Part shown: positions 26,466-34,775 of the stretch, piece after piece | Numbering within the stretch: the stretch's first letter is position 1 | How the letters are laid out: each line of letters opens with the position of its first letter | Assembly: GCA_016707895.1 (NCBI GenBank) | Contig: JADJGV010000003.1 | Span: 186,001-250,000 of the forward strand | Origin: Myxococcales bacterium | Lineage (GTDB): Bacteria; Myxococcota_A; Polyangia; Haliangiales; Haliangiaceae | Direction of reading: 5' to 3' | DNA: 64,000 nucleotides | Position numbers and translations under genes: made by a program | The notes under the pieces: generated by a model | What the model saw: the letters and a program-made list of their open reading frames with translations, nothing else | Told to the model about the DNA's origin: nothing | Databases searched by the model: none

Positions 26466-26858
26466 CTACTGTGGTGGCGTCAGGCAGAAGGCGACGGCGT
26501 GGACGGTTCCTATGCCGGCGCTGTAGTTGTTCCATTGACAGAACCAGGACTGCGGCTCTGTGGGCAGCGTGCCGGCATTCACGAGCGCCGCTTGTGCGCT
26601 GCTATTGCCCAGTTCGCACCAGCCGCTGACCAAGACGGCGTTTGCCGGGCAGGTCGCGCTCGCGGTGCCCATGCTGTTGGCAGCCAGGGCTGAGTCGACA
26701 CCACGGACCTGGGTGATCCGACCAGCAATCGGAGGCTCCGCCGAGGGGCAGTCGCAGGTTGCCGCATCGGCGTCTCGCGGTGAGTCGTCGCTACAAGCAA
26801 CAACGAGCGCTGTCGCGCCGACGGCGCCCATTAGGAATGTTGCGATGGTCTTGATCAT
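26466..26858 (-). CDS. Small lipoprotein
   Basis: Predicted 130-aa lipoprotein from ATG 26858; an upstream in-frame start at 26882 lies inside the preceding gene. The signal peptide MIKTIATFLMGAVGATALVVAC has lipobox VVAC, followed by SDDSPRD. Several Cys residues (TCDCPSAEP, TCPANAVLVSGWC, FCQW, AFCL) suggest disulfides in a secreted domain. Its ATG overlaps the stop of the 1781-aa Ig-repeat protein by 4 nt, so it is translated with it and may assist its folding or anchoring. No family was recognised. Confidence 0.8.
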   Translation of the reverse strand: MIKTIATFLMGAVGATALVVACSDDSPRDADAATCDCPSAEPPIAGRITQVRGVDSALAANSMGTASATCPANAVLVSGWCELGNSSAQAALVNAGTLPTEPQSWFCQWNNYSAGIGTVHAVAFCLTPPQ

Positions 26859-29800
26859 TGAGGAGTCTCCGTAGGATTCCACGTGAAGGCTGCGATGCTC
26901 GGGCTGGTGGTAAACCCGCTATGGCTGTAGGAAGTTGACGCGCTTGCTAGCGACTGTGCCTGCACAGATAGCGTGTCGAATCGCACCTTCACGCTCGTCA
27001 GGTACCTGACAGCGCCGAACCTGCGGGTCTGCTTGCAGGTGAAGTAGAGGTTGCCGCTGCCAACAGGGACCTCGGTGGTCTGGAGGTCGACGCAGGTGAC
27101 GTCGATGCCGTTGCCGCTGGCGGTGAAGGGCACGATGGCCGATAGGCCGGTGTAGCTCATCGTCCGGTACTGCCCGCTGTTGTTGACGGCGTCGTGGAAC
27201 CAGTACTGGGTCGACGCTTCGACGTTGCCAGCCGTCGCCATGTACCGCGCAGGCGTGAGGTCGCGCAGCCCGACGTGGACCGTGTAGGTTGCGGTCGGGG
27301 CCACGGTGAAGCGGAAGGTAGTCGCGGTCGGCTGGGTCACCAGTTCCTCGGGGCCGATGGCGGGCCAGACGCGGACGACGAGTTGGGTGGAGAGTGCGAG
27401 GTCGGTCGAGACCTCGGTCGGCGCAGGCGGCGCCCCCAGGAGCCCTTGGCTGCAAACACCGGTCGTGATGCGACCGCTGATGCTGTCACCGCAGCTGATG
27501 GTCGTGTTGACGGCGGTCGCGCTCGGGACTCGTAGGAACGACCAGCTCTCGGAGTAGGTGCCGGTAGACCCCGCAGGCGTGAGCGTCAGCACGACCGGAT
27601 CTGCCGTCGGGTTGCGGATCGTGAGGCCCATCATGCCGGCGCCGAGGTGGGTCGCGTTGAGGAGCTGCGAGATGGCGCTGTTGCCGGTGAGCGTGTGGGT
27701 GGCCAGCGCGGCGGTGCCGGTCGTCAGCGCGGCGGCGCCGATCGCCTCGACCGGCACCCCGATCGGCTGGTAGTTCATGCAGCGGACGAGTGTGGTGGAG
27801 TTGCCGAGCTTGTCCTTGGCGCGGAGCTCGACATCGAAGCGGCCTTCGCGGGCCTGGCTGACACCCGCGACGATCGCGCCGAGTGCCGGGATCGCCTGCG
27901 CACCATCGCGATGGAGTGGGACGTCGACGTTCCAGGTGTCGGCGCCCGCGGCGGTGCCCGTCACGTCGTTGAGCGGCGTCGCGACGCCGCTGGCGACGTG
28001 GGTCACGACCCACTGGAACGTCATGTCGTCGACCCCGGACCCGCCGAGCGTGGCGGCCGCGCTCTGGTCGCTCACGGCCCACTTGAACGTGAGGGTGTTG
28101 TCGACGTTCTGGGTCGCCTGCGGCGCCGTTGCAGTCAGGTAGGCATACTTGGGGACGTCGCGGCACACCGTCGGCGCTAGCGCGCCCGCCTCGCCGAGGT
28201 CGATCGTCGCCGGGCCGTGCACATGGTCGGCGAGCCCACCGCCCGGCGTCAGGTAGCGTACGGTGTCGTTGGCTTCGTTGGAGACCGTCTTGACGACCGA
28301 CGTGATCCGCGGCCCCGTAATGTCACGAGCGATGCGCTGGACCGGCGACGTGCCGGAGTTGCCAGCCGCGTCGGTGATCCGGACGGTGACGTCGAAGCCT
28401 GTCGACTCGGGCACGTCCGCGCTGAACGTTGCGGACCACGCCCCCGCGGTGACGGTGCCGGCGCCGACGACGGTCGCCCCGTTGAGCAACGTGACCGTCG
28501 CCCCCGGGTTGGCCTCGATGACGGAGCCGGACAGCGTGGGGCGCGCGGCGGACGTCCAGTACGCGCTGTTGGCCGAGACGAACCCCATCGATGCCGGCGA
28601 GGATAGTGCCACGTTGGTCGGCGCCGTGTTGTCGACCGTCACATTGACGGTCGGCAGCGTCCGCGTGTTCCCCGAGCGGTCGGTCATCGAGAACGTCGCC
28701 GCGAGCGAGCCGTCCGCGACACCCGCAAAGGTCGCCGTGCGGGTGCGGCTGCTGTCGCCGTTCACCACCTCGCCGCCGGTGGGCGTCGTCGGCGTGCCGT
28801 TGCTGAGCGCCGTCACAGCGAGCGTGACCGGGGTGGCGAGCGAACCGGCGAGGCCCGCGACGCCGGACACCTGGAGGTTGTCGGTGCCATCGACGACGAG
28901 CGTCAGCGGCGTCTTCACGTACATGCCGGTCGGCGCCTGCGAGCGCACCGACAACGCTGGCGCCGTCGAGTCGACCAGGAACCGTCGCGACGCGGTCGCC
29001 GCGTTGCCGGCCGCGTCGGTCGCAGTCACGACGAGCGTGTAGCCGGCCTGGGTGAACAGCGACTGCCCTGAGTTGTGGTTCACCCCGTTCGCCGTGGCGC
29101 TGAGCGTCGTGCCGGGGTTGGCGTCGGTCGCGGAGTAGAAGATCTGCACGCCGGCCTGGTACGCGCCGCCATCGACCACGCCGGTGACCGTGATCACCGG
29201 CGGCGTGTTGTCGATCGTGAACGTCCGCGTCACCGTCGCGGCGACGTTGCCAGCCGCGTCCCTGGCGTTGACGATCAGCGTGTGCTGTGTCTCGTCGTTG
29301 AACGTGTGCGGCGAGGTGATCGGGTTGCCGTCGAGCGTCGCCGTGGCGACCGTCCCCGGATTCGCGTCGGTGACCGACCACGACAGCGTGACCGGCCCGC
29401 GCACGTAGCTGCCCGCCGCCGGGGCCGTGACGCTGAGCACCGGCGCCACATTGTCGATCGTGAACGTGCGCGTCGCGCTGGCCGTGTTCCCGGCGCGGTC
29501 GACGACGCTGACGCTGACGTTGTGCGGTCCGTCCATCGCGACCTGGAAGCCGGGCGAGATGGACGTCATGGTGTCGAGCAGCGCCGTCGTCGACATCACG
29601 TTCGCTTCCGTGACCGTGTACTGCACCGTCACCGGCGCGCGCAGGAACTGCCCGTCCATCGCTGGCGCGGTGATCACCACCACCGGCGGCGTGTTGTCGA
29701 CCGTGAACGTGCGGGTCGACATCGCGACGTCGCTGTGGTTGCCGGAGTGATCGAAGCCGTCGAGCACGACCGTGAGCGGACCGCCGCCAGGCACCGCCGT

Positions 29801-32200
29801 CGCGGTGTCGAAGCTCGCGTGGATGTCGCGGTCGTTCACATCGCCATCCGTGTCGACCGTGCCAGCCGGCATGACGATCCGCAGCGTCGGCGCCGGATCG
29901 AGCATCCCGACATCCGTGGCCGTGGCATCGACCGTGATCGAGCCGCGGACGAAGGCGCCCGCCGCCGGCGTGGCGCCGTCGAACGCGACCAGCGGGCCGT
30001 CGCGGTCGAAGCTGCGGCCGTTGTCATCGAACAGGTGGCCCGCGACCGCGCCGGTGCACGAGCCCGGCGCCGCGTTGCCGCCGCCCTGGGCCAGCGTGTC
30101 GAGCAGCGGCAGCACCTCGGCTGGCGTGGTGAACGCCGTGACGTTGCGCGCGCCGTCGCCCAGGTAGGCGACGATGGCCTGCGCGAGCTGCAGGCGCGTC
30201 GCTTCGTCCGTCAGCGTGCCGACGCCGCCGTAGCTGAGCGGCGTGGCGCCGGCCTTGCCGTCAAGGCAGCCGTCGCGGATGTCGCGGCTCCACAGGTTGG
30301 TGACCTTCTGCGCGTTGATCGTCGGGCCGAAGGCGCCGGCGTCGCCGCCGCCGCTGGTCGACGCGGCCCAGGCGGTGCGTGAGATGCCGAGCAGCACCAG
30401 GCCGTAGCGATCCGCCGCGGTCAGCGTGTCGATCTGCGCCGGATCCGACGGCTGCACCGTCGTGACGCTGGCGATGCCGAGCATCGCCTCGAGCGCGCCG
30501 TGGGCGGTCGCCCAGCGCGCAGCCAGGTCGGCGCCGCCAGTACCCGCGTTGTTGAGCCAGGTGAAGTACGAGACCGCGAGCTCGGTCGCCGGCGAGACCA
30601 CCACGCCGCTGGTGGCGCCGCCGTCCGTGAACGCGGGGATGACCGTCCGCAGCACGTCGTTGACGTCGAGCGTCACGACGGTCGCCGGCTGGCTGTCTTC
30701 GGCGTAGGTGCCGCCGCCTCCCACCTCCACGAGCAGCGGGCCACTGGTGTTCTCGGCGATCAGCACGTTGGTGAAGCTGCCGTCCGGCTGGGTCGTGCCG
30801 GTGCCGACCGGCGCCGCGCCCCGCGTGCCACCGACGAACGTGTAGATCGCCACCGGCGCGTTCGCGAGCCGCGCCTTGTACGCCGAGCCGCTGACCGTGC
30901 CGCCGGCGACCTGGTCGACCACGACCGACCGCGGCGACGGCGTGTCGTTGCCGTCGATGTCGATCGCGGTAGCGAGGAGCGGCAGCGGGCCCTCGGGCAG
31001 CCCCGTCAGCGCCAGCGTGCCCTGGAAGTGCTCCGGCGCCGGGTCGGTGTCGGCGATCGCGATCGGCGTCGGCAGGTCGACCACGACGACCAGGCTGGCG
31101 ACGCCGAGCGCGTCGGTCGCGGTGACGTCGACGGAGATCGCCTGGCCTGCGCCGAAGACCTGATCAGCCGCGGGGGTGTTCCAGCTGACGACCGGCGCGG
31201 CCGAGTCGAGGCCCTCGGGTCCTTGCGCGCTGCCGAACAGCTCGCTGGCGTTGTTCTGCAGGTGCGTCGCCCACGGCAGCGCGTCCTCGCGGGTGAGGCC
31301 GGTCTGGTTCGCCGGTGAGCGCAGGAACGCCAGCGCGCCGGCCGCGACGCGCGCGCGCAGCGTGTTGGTCTCGACCCAGCACAGCGCGACGCACATCGGC
31401 GCGCCCTCGGTCGTGCAGCCCATCGGCAGCGCGCACGACGGACCAAGCGTGAGCGCGTTGCCGCCGGCCTTGCCCACGCCGTCGAGCTGCGCCTCCGCCG
31501 AGCTGGCGTCATCGATCACGCGGTCGTGCAACGTGCGGCTGTTGAGGGCCACGGCGGTGAGCGACTGCTCGGCGGCGATCGTCGCCGCCAGCGTCCCGAG
31601 CCCGCGCAGGAACAGCGCCAGCTTGACCGGTTCGGTCAGCGTCGTCGTCGCGTCGAGCGCCGCCGGCGCGACCGCGACCGGATCGACCTCGAGGTGCTCG
31701 CGCACCAGCGCGTGCGCCCGCGCCACTGACGCCGCAAAGCCGCCGTCCTTGTTCGCCGCGGTGCGCGCCAGGCCCACCGCGAGGACCAGATCGCTCGCCG
31801 GGTTGACCTGGGTCGTGTGCTGCTCACCCACGGCGACGCCGAGCGCCGGCGCGCGCAGCGTCGCGCCCGCCGGCAGGGTCAGCGCCGCGCCGTTCTCGGT
31901 CGTCGTCCCGCCGGTCGCGACCACGATCAGATCGCCGTACAGCTTGCCCAGGTCGCAGGCATACGCGCCGGCGTCATCAGTGATCGTCGAGCAGATCGTC
32001 GCACCGGCCTGGCCGCCGTCGAACCGCACGACGTCGACCGTCGCGCCGCGCACCGGCTCGCTCATGTAGACGGTGCCGTTGACGCGTCCGCCCGGCGGCT
32101 GGCCGGTGTCGTCCGAGCACGTCATGGCCGCCAGGGCGAGCACGGCGAGGGGCAACCGCCGAAGGTAGCGGAGACGGAGCGGATTCGAGTCAGGCGTCAT
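26855..32200 (-). CDS. Giant Ig-like repeat surface lipoprotein
   Basis: Predicted 1781-aa protein from ATG 32200. The signal peptide ends at MTC followed by SDDTGQPPGG, a usual lipoprotein start. A carboxypeptidase-regulatory-like domain follows (VNGTVYMSEPVRGATVDVVR), then helical domains with repeated ATELAVSYFTWLNN and NPASDLVLAVGLAR motifs. A long array of bacterial Ig-like repeats of about 85 residues comes next, each marked by a TFTIDNTPPVITVT or TFTVDNTPP strand and DAAGN turns (at least seven). The C-terminal about 350 residues are beta-rich. This architecture is typical of adhesins or large surface scaffolds. The stop overlaps the start of a 130-aa lipoprotein gene. Start choice avoids an Arg-rich, non-coding-looking extension. 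Confidence 0.88.
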   Translation of the reverse strand: MTPDSNPLRLRYLRRLPLAVLALAAMTCSDDTGQPPGGRVNGTVYMSEPVRGATVDVVRFDGGQAGATICSTITDDAGAYACDLGKLYGDLIVVATGGTTTENGAALTLPAGATLRAPALGVAVGEQHTTQVNPASDLVLAVGLARTAANKDGGFAASVARAHALVREHLEVDPVAVAPAALDATTTLTEPVKLALFLRGLGTLAATIAAEQSLTAVALNSRTLHDRVIDDASSAEAQLDGVGKAGGNALTLGPSCALPMGCTTEGAPMCVALCWVETNTLRARVAAGALAFLRSPANQTGLTREDALPWATHLQNNASELFGSAQGPEGLDSAAPVVSWNTPAADQVFGAGQAISVDVTATDALGVASLVVVVDLPTPIAIADTDPAPEHFQGTLALTGLPEGPLPLLATAIDIDGNDTPSPRSVVVDQVAGGTVSGSAYKARLANAPVAIYTFVGGTRGAAPVGTGTTQPDGSFTNVLIAENTSGPLLVEVGGGGTYAEDSQPATVVTLDVNDVLRTVIPAFTDGGATSGVVVSPATELAVSYFTWLNNAGTGGADLAARWATAHGALEAMLGIASVTTVQPSDPAQIDTLTAADRYGLVLLGISRTAWAASTSGGGDAGAFGPTINAQKVTNLWSRDIRDGCLDGKAGATPLSYGGVGTLTDEATRLQLAQAIVAYLGDGARNVTAFTTPAEVLPLLDTLAQGGGNAAPGSCTGAVAGHLFDDNGRSFDRDGPLVAFDGATPAAGAFVRGSITVDATATDVGMLDPAPTLRIVMPAGTVDTDGDVNDRDIHASFDTATAVPGGGPLTVVLDGFDHSGNHSDVAMSTRTFTVDNTPPVVVITAPAMDGQFLRAPVTVQYTVTEANVMSTTALLDTMTSISPGFQVAMDGPHNVSVSVVDRAGNTASATRTFTIDNVAPVLSVTAPAAGSYVRGPVTLSWSVTDANPGTVATATLDGNPITSPHTFNDETQHTLIVNARDAAGNVAATVTRTFTIDNTPPVITVTGVVDGGAYQAGVQIFYSATDANPGTTLSATANGVNHNSGQSLFTQAGYTLVVTATDAAGNAATASRRFLVDSTAPALSVRSQAPTGMYVKTPLTLVVDGTDNLQVSGVAGLAGSLATPVTLAVTALSNGTPTTPTGGEVVNGDSSRTRTATFAGVADGSLAATFSMTDRSGNTRTLPTVNVTVDNTAPTNVALSSPASMGFVSANSAYWTSAARPTLSGSVIEANPGATVTLLNGATVVGAGTVTAGAWSATFSADVPESTGFDVTVRITDAAGNSGTSPVQRIARDITGPRITSVVKTVSNEANDTVRYLTPGGGLADHVHGPATIDLGEAGALAPTVCRDVPKYAYLTATAPQATQNVDNTLTFKWAVSDQSAAATLGGSGVDDMTFQWVVTHVASGVATPLNDVTGTAAGADTWNVDVPLHRDGAQAIPALGAIVAGVSQAREGRFDVELRAKDKLGNSTTLVRCMNYQPIGVPVEAIGAAALTTGTAALATHTLTGNSAISQLLNATHLGAGMMGLTIRNPTADPVVLTLTPAGSTGTYSESWSFLRVPSATAVNTTISCGDSISGRITTGVCSQGLLGAPPAPTEVSTDLALSTQLVVRVWPAIGPEELVTQPTATTFRFTVAPTATYTVHVGLRDLTPARYMATAGNVEASTQYWFHDAVNNSGQYRTMSYTGLSAIVPFTASGNGIDVTCVDLQTTEVPVGSGNLYFTCKQTRRFGAVRYLTSVKVRFDTLSVQAQSLASASTSYSHSGFTTSPSIAAFTWNPTETPQ

Positions 32201-32224
32201 GGGGTACCTCGCGTGGCGCCCTGG

Positions 32225-32250
32225 TTTCGGCCGGCGGCGGCGACGGTTGC
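32225..32250 (-). promoter_or_regulatory. Degenerate ECF-like promoter element (copy 10)
   Basis: Minus strand GCAACC (32250-32245), 14-nt spacer, then CCGAAA (32230-32225) in place of TCGATA, four of six bases matching. It faces the 1781-aa gene, 24 nt before its ATG. The spacer length is identical to the nine perfect copies. Confidence 0.4.
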
Positions 32251-32438
32251 GTGCGATCTGGGGGCGGACCGCCAACCGATGGGATTCCTTGCCTTGGACT
32301 CGGCAATTCCGCTGAACCCGATCGCTGGCCGGACCGCTTGCTCTTGCCCTGCCGCCTCGTTCACGCCATCCGAAGGAGCTGCACCGACCAACATCGTCGT
32401 CGGACGCTACGCGATCTCCCTAGGCGACGCAACTGCAA

Positions 32439-32471
32439 CGTACGATTGTGGTTTTCGATACGAATCGTACG
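32439..32471. repeat. Perfect 9-bp inverted repeat
   Basis: CGTACGATT (32439-32447) is repeated in inverted order as AATCGTACG (32463-32471) with a 15-nt gap. It could be an operator for the downstream receiver-like gene or a small hairpin. Confidence 0.55.
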
Positions 32472-32598
32472 CCTTTGCACATCCTGATCCGCCGAGCACG
32501 GGCGTGCCGCTGTGGCATCGGTCTCGGCCCCATTCTAGCGTTTTCGCTGAACCAACGGCCGTGACGGACGGTCGACTCGACTGGTATCCTCGAGCGCG

Positions 32599-33295
32599 AT
32601 GATGGCGCTGGTGGTGGATGGTGATCGACAGCGGCGGCAGGTGCTGGGGGAGTTGCTCGCGGGCGCGGACGTCGCGGACGTCGGCGCCACGAACGTCGCG
32701 CTCGATTACCTCGTGAAGCGCGCGTATCAGCTGGCAGTCATCGGCGATCCCGACGATGCGGTCGACGGCCTCCCGCTGGCGGTCGCGGTCGCGGCTCGCG
32801 GGCTGCGGGTCCCCGTCGTGCTCGTCGCCAATGGCGACGCGACCAGCCTGCGCGCGCGCGGACGCGGGTGCGCGTCGGTCATGGACGTCATCTCGTACGA
32901 CCGAGCCGCGGACCGATTCCCCGACATCCTGAATCGCCTCCCTGACTGGCGTCCTGGCGCGCCACACCGGCGGGGGCGCCCTCGCCGGACATGGCTGACC
33001 GACGGCCGCGGGCGGCCGTACCGTCTGACGCCCTCACGCGAGCCAGCCGTCGGTTTCCAGGTGATGTACCAGGAGTCAGAAGGACGGCTGTGGCGTCGCC
33101 TGACCGACGGTCAAGGGTGGCCGCTGCTGATGCCCTTGAGCGCGACGCGGTTCGGACTTCGAGCAGCAGGTCGGGCGACGGCCTGGCACGTACCAGCTGT
33201 TGCCCGTGTCGAGCGCGGGGGTCCTCTCCGGGAACCCGCCGGAGATGATCGTCCTGGGCGATGCGGGGCGTACCGATCAGCGCGACGTCACCTGA
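32599..33295 (+). pseudogene. Receiver-like protein gene with a frameshift
   Basis: The N-terminal about 115 residues look like a response-regulator receiver: MALVVDGDRQRRQVLGELLA, LAVIGDPDDAVDGLPLAV (the acidic site), RVPVVLVANG. A second domain follows (DGRGRPYRLTPSREPAVGFQ, EGRLWRRLTDGQGWPLLMPL). The open frame stays open to 33735, but from about 33155 the coding signal moves one base: DFEQQVGRRPGTYQLLPVSS, then PPEMIVLGDAGRTDQRDVT and TGA at 33293-33295. One extra base between about 33146 and 33154 explains this. Either the gene is broken, or the sequence has an error, or a programmed shift occurs. It ends tail-to-tail with the minus-strand gene (33277-33295 shared). Start: paired ATGs at 32599/32602. 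Confidence 0.65.
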
Positions 33296-33876
33296 TCGCT
33301 GGCGAGCGCGTAGAGCTGCGCACGGCTCCAGCCGATCGTCCTGCGGGTCTGGCTGATCGCCCCAAGCAGGTCGAGTTCGTCTCGAACCTCGACCGACCTC
33401 GCTGCGCGCCGGCGCAGATCGGTGACCGCATCAAGCTCCGCCTCGCGCAGCACCGCAGCCAGGCGCGGCAGCAAGTCACCCGCGCGCGCGTTCAGCTGCT
33501 GCGCAAGGTGACGCTGGAAGGTGCGGGCCTGGATGACGGGCCGGTGATGAACGAGGCGATCGGGTGCGGCCAGGCCACGGGCTGCGAGCTGGGCCGCGAG
33601 GTGGACCGCCCACGGCATGGCCGCTTCGGCGTCGATCGCGTCCCGTACCTCGGCATAGACGCGGCGGGCAACGGCGGTGGCGATCCTTGGCATGTCGTCG
33701 GGGGCATCCGCGATGAAACCGGCCTCGCGGCGTAAGCATTCGACCGACGCCGCGGCCAGGGCGTGCGGCCGAGCCCCACCAGCGATGAGGTCCTGAGTCG
33801 CGAGGAGCTCGAGCGAGTCGAGCACGCGCGCCTGCGAGGGAGGGTCCGGCGGCTCGACGGGCTCGGCCGACCACAA
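33277..33876 (-). CDS. Hypothetical helical protein, start uncertain
   Basis: A coding-looking minus frame encodes SAEPVEPPDPPSQARVLDSL, then a long alpha-helical body (LRREAGFIADAPDDMPRIAT, QTRRTIGWSRAQLYALASDQ). The coordinates use a TTG at 33876. Coding character continues upstream to about 33960 (HLRRWTTYYTTRILW) without an ATG in frame. A promoter element lies at 33976-34001 and its nearest ATGs (33974, 33968) are in a different frame, so a frameshift near the 5' end is likely. The frame runs open further, but through a tRNA fragment, which cannot be coding. No domain was recognised and no signal peptide is present. Confidence 0.5.
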   Translation of the reverse strand: MWSAEPVEPPDPPSQARVLDSLELLATQDLIAGGARPHALAAASVECLRREAGFIADAPDDMPRIATAVARRVYAEVRDAIDAEAAMPWAVHLAAQLAARGLAAPDRLVHHRPVIQARTFQRHLAQQLNARAGDLLPRLAAVLREAELDAVTDLRRRAARSVEVRDELDLLGAISQTRRTIGWSRAQLYALASDQVTSR

Positions 33877-33975
33877 GATGCGCGTGGTGTAGTAGGTCGT
33901 CCAGCGTCGGAGGTGCCGCGGACCGCCGTAGTGGCCCAGGGCCGGCTCCCTTGGCGTGGTGGCTCCATGCCCATG

Positions 33976-34001
33976 TATCGACCGCTGCCGCGTGCGGTTG
34001 C
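33976..34001 (-). promoter_or_regulatory. ECF-like promoter element (copy 4)
   Basis: Minus strand GCAACC (34001-33996), 14-nt spacer, TCGATA (33981-33976). ATG codons lie 1 and 7 nt downstream (33974 and 33968). Both are out of frame with the gene that follows. Confidence 0.65.
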
Positions 34002-34093
34002 CGGCGCCAGGTTGGCGCCGAAGGCCTCCGGATCGGAATGAATCGGAACGGAATTTCGTTTCGATCCGGCCGTAGCAGCCCACCCCGAAACGC

Positions 34094-34118
34094 CAAAAGG
34101 CCCCGCATCTCTGCGGGA
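34094..34118 (-). terminator. Rho-independent terminator behind the tRNA fragment
   Basis: On the minus strand CCCGCA-GAGA-TGCGGG forms a 6-bp GC-rich hairpin with a tetraloop, followed by GGCCTTTTGG with a short T run. It lies 17 nt after the tRNA-Ala fragment, where a native tRNA terminator would be. Confidence 0.75.
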
Positions 34119-34133
34119 CCCTTGACGTTTTCC

Positions 34134-34177
34134 GGTGGAGCCATGGGGGATCGAACCCCAGACCTCTAGAGTGCGAT
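34134..34177 (-). tRNA. Partial tRNA-Ala(CGC): anticodon loop to 3' end only
   Basis: Reading the minus strand from 34177: a 7-nt loop ATCGCAC (U33, anticodon CGC, A37), the 3' anticodon-stem strand TCTAG, variable AGGTC, a perfect 5-bp T-arm (TGGGG / CCCCA around TTCGATC), acceptor strand TGGCTCC with U70, then A73 and CC. U70 would form the G3-U70 identity pair of tRNA-Ala. The 5' half (acceptor, D-arm, 5' anticodon stem) is absent: the bases before the loop do not pair with TCTAG. It is followed by a terminator. This is the form left behind when an element integrates into a tRNA gene. Confidence 0.7.
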
Positions 34178-34311
34178 TCTGCCAATCGATAGTGATTCTG
34201 GCATCTTAGATCGGCGATTTCATTCCGCAGCGGAACGTACCAGCCGAGCCGATCTGGAGGCGAGCGGGCAGGTTCGCGGGGAGGTCTGGGGCGGGGTTTG
34301 CGCGCGGGTCA

Positions 34312-34337
34312 GCAACCGCCGGCCCGGGTGGTCGATA
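34312..34337 (+). promoter_or_regulatory. ECF-like promoter element (copy 5), leaderless start
   Basis: GCAACC (34312-34317), 14-nt spacer, TCGATA (34332-34337). The ATG of the 141-aa lipoprotein (34346) starts exactly 8 nt later. Confidence 0.75.
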
Positions 34338-34345
34338 GCGGCGGC

Positions 34346-34771
34346 ATGACCACGCCAAGCCTTTCGTACCGGAGCACGGTGTCGCTGAGCGCGACCCTCC
34401 TGATCATCGCCGCCACGACCGCCTGCATCCCGCCCAGAGCGGACGTCACGCGGCTGAACATGGCACCTCGGCCCATGGCCCCGCGCCCCGCCGAGTCGGT
34501 GCAGCTGTTCCTGACCCAGGCGCCCCCTGGCGGTGTCGAGGTGTACCTGCTGAAGATGAAGGGCGGGCTCGATGACGTGCGCCTCGAAGCGCTCCGCACG
34601 CAGGCCGGCGAGCTCGGATGCGACGGCCTGGCGATCGTCGAGAGCGTCGCCGACGTGTCGGCTACGGCGCGCGACCACGATCCGAAGACGAGCGACATCA
34701 CGGTCACCGAGCAGGGTCACGTGACGGGCGTCTGCCTGGTGTGGCCGGGCCCGGGCCCGGGTCCAGGCTGA
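34346..34771 (+). CDS. Small lipoprotein
   Basis: Predicted 141-aa lipoprotein. The start is fixed by the promoter element 8 nt upstream; the longer frame from 34298 would overlap that promoter. The signal peptide contains SLSATLLIIAATTAC (lipobox ATTAC), followed by a Met/Pro-rich linker (MAPRPMAPRP). The folded part has strands SVQLFLTQAPPGGVEVYLLK and a helix RLEALRTQAGELGCDGLAIV, a heavy-metal- or YbjQ-like alternation, ending in a Pro/Gly tail. The next gene begins 4 nt after the stop, so both form an operon. Function unknown. Confidence 0.78.
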   Translation: MTTPSLSYRSTVSLSATLLIIAATTACIPPRADVTRLNMAPRPMAPRPAESVQLFLTQAPPGGVEVYLLKMKGGLDDVRLEALRTQAGELGCDGLAIVESVADVSATARDHDPKTSDITVTEQGHVTGVCLVWPGPGPGPG

Positions 34772-34775
34772 CGGC

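Larger units (their letters stand above)
32201..32598. other. Divergent intergenic region with inverted repeat
   Basis: About 400 nt between divergent genes. It holds a degenerate promoter element facing the Ig-repeat gene (32225-32250) and a perfect 9-bp inverted repeat (32439-32471). Composition is more AT-rich near the repeat. No frame with coding character was seen. Confidence 0.6.

Noticed and set aside
32599..33735. Single uninterrupted 378-codon gene
   Set aside because: After about 33155 this frame becomes shadow sequence of the minus-strand gene, while another frame continues the plausible protein to 33295.
34094..34260. tmRNA or intact tRNA gene
   Set aside because: There is no 5' acceptor strand, D-arm or tag-coding region upstream. 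Only the 3' part from the anticodon loop on matches a tRNA.
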